Source of the DNA: Tyzzerella sp.
GTDB lineage: Bacteria; Bacillota; Clostridia; Lachnospirales; Anaerotignaceae
Reading direction: 5' to 3'
NCBI GenBank assembly: GCA_019415525.1
Contig: DXZA01000067.1
Location: 248,001 to 312,000, forward strand
DNA length: 64,000 nucleotides
In this document: piece after piece, positions 59,292 to 64,000 of the stretch
Position numbering within the stretch: position 1 is the first letter of the stretch
Layout: every line of letters starts with the position of its first letter
Notes under the pieces: generated by a model
Told to the model about the DNA's origin: nothing
The model's database searches: none
The model's input: the letters and a program-made list of their open reading frames with translations, nothing else
Made by a program: the position numbers and the translations under genes

Positions 59292-61868
59292 TTATGCATT
59301 TTTTCCACAACACTGTTTGTATTTAAGACCACTACCACAAGGGCAAGCATCATTTCTACCTATTTTTTCTTCTGCACGTTCAACAGGTTTTTTCTGAAGT
59401 GTATCGTCTTTGTTTGTAAACATCTGACGAGGTGCTTCCTGACGAATAGGCTCTGTTAGTATTCTTATGCGATAAAGTGTTTTTACAGTATCAATCTGTA
59501 TATTTTCACTCATTTCATTGAACATATCATATGCAGCATATTTATATTCAATAAGTGGGTCTCTCTGTGCATAAGCGTGAAGACCGATACCTTGACGCAT
59601 TTGGTCCATATCATCAATATGGTCCATCCATTTTTGGTCTATAACTCTTAAAAGTATAACTCTTTCAAGTTCTCTCATTTTTTCTTCATCGCCGATTTCT
59701 TTCTCTTTTAATTCATAGAGTTTTACAGCAAGTTTTTCAAGAACTTCTTTAAGTTTATCTTTTGTCATTGACTTAACATTTTCTTCTTTTATATTTACAA
59801 AGCCCATAGGAATAACAGCATTAATCTGTTCATTAAGCTCTTTCATATCCCAATCTTCAGCATACTGAACTTCACCAATACAGCTTTCAACTGTTCTATT
59901 TATAAATTCCTTAATCATAGTCATAATACTATCTCTTAAGTTTTCACCAAAAAGAACACGTCTTCTTTCACCATATATAAGTTCTCTTTGCTCATTCATT
60001 ACTTCATCATAGTCAAGAAGATGTTTACGTACAGCAAAGTTATTTCCTTCAACTTTTTTCTGTGCATTTTCTATTGCTTTTGAAAGCATAGCATGTTCAA
60101 TAGGCTCATCTTCCTGAAGTCCCATAGCATCTACAAGCTTCATTGTTTTTTCTGAACCGAAAAGACGCATAAGGTCATCTTCCATAGATATGAAGAAACG
60201 AGATTCACCTTTATCTCCCTGACGACCAGAACGACCACGAAGCTGGTTATCGATACGTCTTGACTCATGTCTTTCTGTACCTATAATTTTAAGACCACCA
60301 AGTTCTTCAACGCCTTCACCAAGTTTAATGTCAGTACCACGACCAGCCATATTTGTTGCTATTGTAACAGCACCCATCTGTCCTGCAAGTGCAACAATTT
60401 CAGCTTCTTTTTCATGGTATTTTGCATTAAGAACCTGATGACGTATACCTTCTCTTTTAAGCATTTTACTTAATTGTTCTGATTTATCAATTGTAACTGT
60501 ACCAACAAGAACAGGTTGTCCTTTTTCATGAGCTTCTATAACATCACGAACAACAGCTCTAAATTTAGCAGCTTCTGTACGATAAACAACATCATGTCTA
60601 TCTATTCTTTGTACAGGTTTATTTGTAGGAATTACTACAACGTCAAGACCATAAATATTTCTAAATTCTGCTTCTTCTGTCTGAGCAGTACCTGTCATAC
60701 CAGCTTTCTTCTCATATTTATTAAAGAAGTTCTGGAATGTTACAGTTGCAAGAGTTTTGCTCTCACGTTTAACTTTAACATTTTCTTTTGCTTCAATAGC
60801 CTGATGAAGACCGTCAGAATATCTTCTACCTGGCATAATACGTCCTGTAAACTCATCTACAATAAGAATTTCATCATCTTTTACAACATAATCTTTATCA
60901 AGATGCATATTGTAATTAGCTTTTAAGGCATTGTTGATATGATGCTGAATTTCAAGATTTTCAGGGTCTGAAAGGTTTTCAACATTAAAGAATTTTTCAG
61001 CTTTTTTAACACCATCTTGAGTAAGAACAACAGATTTTGCTTTTTCATCAACAACAAAATCTCCTTCTTCTTTGATTTCTTCTTTTAAAAGAGGGTTAAG
61101 AGCATCTTCCTCATTAAGTATACGACCTTTTTTAAGCATTTTTACAAAGGCATCAGCTACTTTATAAAGCTGTGTTGATTTATCACCACTACCTGAAATA
61201 ATAAGAGGTGTTCTTGCTTCGTCAATAAGAACAGAGTCAACCTCGTCAATTATTGCATATACAAGGTCACGCTGAACCATATCTTCACGACGAACAACCA
61301 TGTTATCACGAAGATAGTCAAAACCAAGTTCATTATTTGTTGCATAAGTTATATCACAGTTATAAGCCTCACGTCTTGCTTCCGGTTTCATATCGTTTAA
61401 TATAACACCACAAGTAAGACCAAGGAAATTATAAATTTCACTCATTGTTTCAGCGTCACGTTTTGCAAGGTAATCATTTACTGTTACAACATGAACACCT
61501 CTACCTGTAAGTGCATTAAGATATGCAGGAAGTGTAGCAACTAAAGTTTTACCTTCACCTGTTTTCATTTCTGAAATTCTTCCTTGGTGAAGAACAATAC
61601 CACCTATAAGCTGTACACGGAAGTGACGCATACCTGTAACACGTTTTGATGCTTCTCTAACAACAGCAAAGGCTTCTGGTAAAATATTATCAAGACTTTC
61701 GCCTTGTTCTTGAACTCTTTTTTTGAATTCATCTGTTTTTGCTTTAAGTTCTTCATCGGAAAGTTTTGAAATTTCCGCTTCAAGACTGTCTATTTTATCT
61801 ACAACGGGAATTATCTTTTTTATTTCCTTATCACTATAATTTCCAAAAATTTTTTCTAAAAGTCCCAC
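59292..61868 (-). CDS. secA: Preprotein translocase ATPase SecA
   Basis: 858 residues from a GTG at 61868 after GAGGAGG. It drives proteins through SecYEG. Walker A is MKTGEGKTLVA (101-111), the DEAD-like Walker B is IIDEVDSVLIDEARTPL, the second helicase domain contains ATNMAGRGTDIKLG and RRIDNQLRGRSGRQGD, and the C-terminus has the zinc-binding ACPCGSGLKYKQCCG tail that contacts SecB or membrane. It is the first gene of the secA-prfB-RluA-type operon, with a hairpin after it. Confidence 0.97.
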   Translation of the reverse strand: MGLLEKIFGNYSDKEIKKIIPVVDKIDSLEAEISKLSDEELKAKTDEFKKRVQEQGESLDNILPEAFAVVREASKRVTGMRHFRVQLIGGIVLHQGRISEMKTGEGKTLVATLPAYLNALTGRGVHVVTVNDYLAKRDAETMSEIYNFLGLTCGVILNDMKPEARREAYNCDITYATNNELGFDYLRDNMVVRREDMVQRDLVYAIIDEVDSVLIDEARTPLIISGSGDKSTQLYKVADAFVKMLKKGRILNEEDALNPLLKEEIKEEGDFVVDEKAKSVVLTQDGVKKAEKFFNVENLSDPENLEIQHHINNALKANYNMHLDKDYVVKDDEILIVDEFTGRIMPGRRYSDGLHQAIEAKENVKVKRESKTLATVTFQNFFNKYEKKAGMTGTAQTEEAEFRNIYGLDVVVIPTNKPVQRIDRHDVVYRTEAAKFRAVVRDVIEAHEKGQPVLVGTVTIDKSEQLSKMLKREGIRHQVLNAKYHEKEAEIVALAGQMGAVTIATNMAGRGTDIKLGEGVEELGGLKIIGTERHESRRIDNQLRGRSGRQGDKGESRFFISMEDDLMRLFGSEKTMKLVDAMGLQEDEPIEHAMLSKAIENAQKKVEGNNFAVRKHLLDYDEVMNEQRELIYGERRRVLFGENLRDSIMTMIKEFINRTVESCIGEVQYAEDWDMKELNEQINAVIPMGFVNIKEENVKSMTKDKLKEVLEKLAVKLYELKEKEIGDEEKMRELERVILLRVIDQKWMDHIDDMDQMRQGIGLHAYAQRDPLIEYKYAAYDMFNEMSENIQIDTVKTLYRIRILTEPIRQEAPRQMFTNKDDTLQKKPVERAEEKIGRNDACPCGSGLKYKQCCGKNA

Positions 61869-62101
61869 TTAAAGACCTCCTCAAACATACTTTTATCATT
61901 CTTAATAGTTTAACAGATACCACCTTATATATGCAATATAAAAATATATAAAAGGTTCTATATTAACAAATTCTTAACTATTTATACGAAAAAAATTTAT
62001 TTTTGTTCTACTAAAAAATATATTTATAATATATGCAAATACATTATAGTTTTAAACATATTAGAGTTATAATATAATTACACATAAAAACATATATTTT
62101 T

Positions 62102-62560
62102 TTATAATCTTTTTATCATTATAAAATTTTCAATAATTATATTGTTTCTATTAATAAACTGTTTTTTTACTACTTTATAACCTCTTTTTTCAAAAAATGG
62201 AATAGCTGTTATTGAAACATATGAATATAACTTACAAACTCCATTTTCCAAAATATACTTTTCCACATTTTCAATAAGTTTTTTACCTATACCTTGATTT
62301 TGAAAATCTTTATGGACATACAATCTATCTATATATCCTTCATTATCACAATCACAAAAACCTTTTATTATTCCATTATCTTCAAATACAATAGAATAAT
62401 GTTTTAAAAGCGATTTATTCCATAAATTTTCATCTATATTTTCTGGTGCCCAAACATTAACTTGTTCTTGTGTATAATCTTTTATATTTATAAAATGTAC
62501 TGTATCATAAAAAAGCTTTATTATACTATTCAAATCTTTTTCTTCATATTCTCTTATCAT
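62102..62560 (-). CDS. GNAT-family N-acetyltransferase
   Basis: 152 residues. The start MIREYEEKDLNSIIKLFYDTV and the acetyl-CoA-binding motif YVHKDFQNQGIGKKLIENVEKYI (motif A, Q-x-x-G-I-G) identify the family, and a C-terminal YVSITAIPFFEKRGYKVVKKQ is motif B. The acceptor is unknown. It stands alone in an AT-rich stretch. The upstream 233-nt gap before secA holds a possible secA promoter (TTGCAT and TAAACT at 18-nt spacing on the minus strand). Confidence 0.85.
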   Translation of the reverse strand: MIREYEEKDLNSIIKLFYDTVHFINIKDYTQEQVNVWAPENIDENLWNKSLLKHYSIVFEDNGIIKGFCDCDNEGYIDRLYVHKDFQNQGIGKKLIENVEKYILENGVCKLYSYVSITAIPFFEKRGYKVVKKQFINRNNIIIENFIMIKRL

Positions 62561-62614
62561 AAAACCTCCATAAATATTAAATCCAATAGTTATTTAATTT
62601 TTATTTATTAAAAA

Positions 62615-62641
62615 TAAAAAAGTGCCGGTATAACCGGCACT
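62615..62641 (-). terminator. Terminator after hpf
   Basis: AGTGCCGGT / ACCGGCACT with loop ATA directly after hpf; on the minus strand TTTTTTATTTTT follows. Confidence 0.92.
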
Positions 62642-62658
62642 AAAAATTCAATTATTAA

Positions 62659-63201
62659 TTAATATTCAGGTTCAATAAGACCATAAGAACCATCTTTTCT
62701 TCTATAAACAACATTTACATCGTCTGTTTCACCATTTCTGAATACAAAGAAACTATGTCCAATAAGTTCCATCTGCATAACAGCTTCTTCTGCATCCATA
62801 GGACGAAGTTCAAAATGTTTAACCTTCTCAATTTTATATAAAGGTGATTCATCAAGAACATCTTCTGAAACAGGTACAGCATCATATTCAGCTTTAAAAG
62901 AAACATCTCTTTTCATTTTTGAACGAAGACGTTTTTTGTATTTAACAATCTGACCTTCTAAAATATCAACAACACTGTCAACAGCAGCCATCATATCGGC
63001 GTCTCCTGATTCAGCACGTATAATTCTTTTACCCATAGGAATTGTTACTTCTACAATTGTTTCAAGTTTCTGAGATTCGAAAGTAACAACAGCCTCTGCA
63101 TCTGCAGGGAAGAGTTTTTCGATTCTATCAAGTTTAGCAGAAACTTTTTCTCTTGTTCTTTCACCGATGTCAATGTTTTTTCCTTTGATGTTGTAACGCA
63201 T
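62659..63201 (-). CDS. hpf: Ribosome hibernation-promoting factor, long form
   Basis: 180 residues from the ATG at 63201 behind AAGGAG. The N-terminal HPF/RaiA domain (1-95) reads RYNIKGKNIDIGERTREKVSAKLDRIEKLFP and TIVEVTIPMGKRIIRAESGDADMMAAVDSVVDILEGQI; a linker then leads to the C-terminal dimerisation domain VKHFELRPMDAEEAVMQMELIGHSFFVFRNGETDDVNVVYRRKDGSYGLIEP. This long form pairs 70S ribosomes into inactive 100S dimers in stationary phase or spores. The upstream region is long, AT-rich and promoter-poor by eye. Confidence 0.95.
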   Translation of the reverse strand: MRYNIKGKNIDIGERTREKVSAKLDRIEKLFPADAEAVVTFESQKLETIVEVTIPMGKRIIRAESGDADMMAAVDSVVDILEGQIVKYKKRLRSKMKRDVSFKAEYDAVPVSEDVLDESPLYKIEKVKHFELRPMDAEEAVMQMELIGHSFFVFRNGETDDVNVVYRRKDGSYGLIEPEY

Positions 63202-63610
63202 ACAAAACAACTCCTTCCAACAGCTGTAATATACAGCTTGAAAATATATATTTAAAAACCAAAAGGTTTTTAACAGGCATTTTAAAAATATATATTTAAT
63301 TTTTATTTATAATAATATTATTCTACAAAATTTTGAAAACTCCTTCTTAAAAATAATATTTTTTTATACAAGCTTATATTTTTAGCAACATGCTTACTTT
63401 TAAATATCAAATTATGTGCAAAATTATATTTAACATTTATTTAACAAAAAATATTATATTTCAACAGCATTCATGTTATTAACTGTTTTTTCAACATATA
63501 AAACTGTGGATAATGTGTATAACTCTGTGTATAACCCTTTTTTAAAGGAATTTTTGTTGTGGACAACAAGATATTTTATTAACATACTTGTTAAATTTCT
63601 GTTATTAACT
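63202..63610. other. Gene-free region with DnaA-box cluster and AT-rich stretch
   Basis: About 409 nt. The left two thirds are extremely A/T rich, with AAATATATATTTAA-like direct repeats near 63242 and 63285 and a hairpin AAAAACC/GGTTTTT near 63256. The right end carries four DnaA-type boxes (listed separately). The hpf promoter must also lie here. Confidence 0.6.
63505..63566. other. Cluster of DnaA boxes, candidate replication-control site
   Basis: Three perfect TTATNCACA boxes in tandem on the minus strand: TTATCCACA (63505-63513), TTATACACA (63514-63522, directly abutting) and TTATACACA (63526-63534), then TTGTCCACA (63558-63566, one mismatch). A fifth, TTATACACA on the plus strand, overlaps the macro-domain stop codon at 63611-63619. 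The direct abutting arrangement next to AT-rich DNA is typical of oriC or DnaA-binding regions. Confidence 0.75.
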
Positions 63611-64000
63611 TTATACACATATTTCATCATATACCTTTTTATATGCTCTATATGTTGTTTCATCAAAACATACCATATTTATAAGTTCAATAGTTTTATC
63701 ATTATCAATAAATTCTTTTATTGCTTTTATAGCAATTTCTGCGGCTCTTTCAACAGGAAATCTATAAACACCTGTACTTATAGAAGGAAATGAAATACTT
63801 GTTATTTCATTTTCTACTGCAAGCTTAAGAGAATTTTCATAACAATTTCTTAAAAGTTCATCTTCTCCCTTATCTCCACCACGCCATATTGGCCCTGGAG
63901 TATGTATTACATATTCTGCTTTAAGCTTATATCCTGATGTTATTTTAGCTTCTCCTGTTTTACAACCTCCCAAAAGCTCACATTCTTTTAAAAGTTCAGG
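63611..64000 (-). CDS. Macro-domain protein (ADP-ribose-related), N-terminus beyond the right edge
   Basis: About 130 residues are seen, reading in from the window edge. The frame opens at 64000 with PELLKECELLGGCKTGEAKITSGYKL, then AEYVIHTPGPIWRGGDKGEDELLRNCYENSLKLA, SISFPSISTGVYRFPVERAAEIA and a C-terminal ETYRAYKK-like end. These are the middle and C-terminal ADP-ribose-binding loops of the O-acetyl-ADP-ribose deacetylase/YmdB class. The first strand and the NAANS loop are missing because they lie outside. Its stop codon TAA forms part of a DnaA box. Likely role: removal of ADP-ribose adducts or O-acetyl-ADP-ribose hydrolysis. Confidence 0.93.
   Translation of the reverse strand, partial: PELLKECELLGGCKTGEAKITSGYKLKAEYVIHTPGPIWRGGDKGEDELLRNCYENSLKLAVENEITSISFPSISTGVYRFPVERAAEIAIKAIKEFIDNDKTIELINMVCFDETTYRAYKKVYDEICV

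Noticed and set aside
62715..62906. Open frame inside hpf on the same strand
   Set aside because: It is an out-of-frame shadow of hpf with no ribosome site.
1..64000. Mobile element, prophage or CRISPR content
   Set aside because: No transposase, integrase, attachment duplication, phage structural gene or regular direct-repeat array was seen.

Overview
This window looks like a chromosomal segment of a low-GC, anaerobic, probably spore-forming Firmicute, most likely a Lachnospirales-type clostridium. The evidence is the strong A/T bias at wobble positions, the Clostridia-style order mreB-mreC-mreD-PBP2-minC-minD-minE-rodA-mgsA, a CotS-family spore coat gene, DUF4179/ECF sigma and PEGA-domain proteins typical of clostridia, and many TTG/GTG starts behind strong GGAGG sites. 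There is no phage, insertion sequence, integrase, CRISPR array or rRNA. Almost every gene belongs to a recognisable family.

Layout. 1-1.5 kb: an oleate hydratase cut by the left edge. 1.6-7.1 kb: a sensory cassette, YesN-type regulator, YesM-type kinase and two sugar-binding proteins, with no transporter. 7.2-17.0 kb: YihY, an AgcS symporter, a DNA-deoxyinosine glycosylase, cysK, phosphoglucomutase, a membrane PEGA protein, a CotS-like protein and cca, followed by a lone tRNA-Lys(CTT). 17.3-23.9 kb: an EamA transporter, the DUF2007-prmA-rsmE-nifS-thiI operon and the rpsF-ssb-rpsR operon. 23.9-27.1 kb: an ECF sigma/DUF4179 pair, folA and a HAD phosphatase. 27.2-30.3 kb: a glucose-type PTS (EIICB and EIIA) under a LicT-type antiterminator, with a visible RAT/terminator switch and promoter. 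30.3-35 kb: gph-yibE/F, then dnaX-ybaB-recR.

35-39.8 kb: a Bmp/NupOPQ-type nucleoside ABC importer. 40.3-49.6 kb: the cell-shape and division cluster. 49.6-50.5 kb: riboflavin ECF component RibU behind an FMN riboswitch with a terminator. 50.6-57.1 kb: tex, a C_GCAxxG_C_C protein, pckA, mtnN, a class I glutamine amidotransferase and a DUF951 mini-gene. 57.1-63.2 kb: an RluA-type synthase, prfB with its +1 frameshift, secA, a GNAT and long-form hpf. A macro-domain gene runs off the right edge.

Most genes lie on the minus strand, as expected if replication moves leftward through the window. Just left of the macro-domain gene (63505-63566, with a further box at 63611) lies a cluster of perfect and near-perfect DnaA boxes beside a long AT-rich gap. 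It is a candidate replication origin or DnaA-titration site and is the most interesting non-coding signal here. I found no clearly new multi-gene system. The better leads are the DnaA-box cluster, the transporter-less sensor cassette, repeated T-x-x-L-D motifs in the PEGA protein, the unusual SD-slip-site spacing in prfB, the oleate hydratase with Met in the catalytic motif, and an unexplained leader terminator before bmp.
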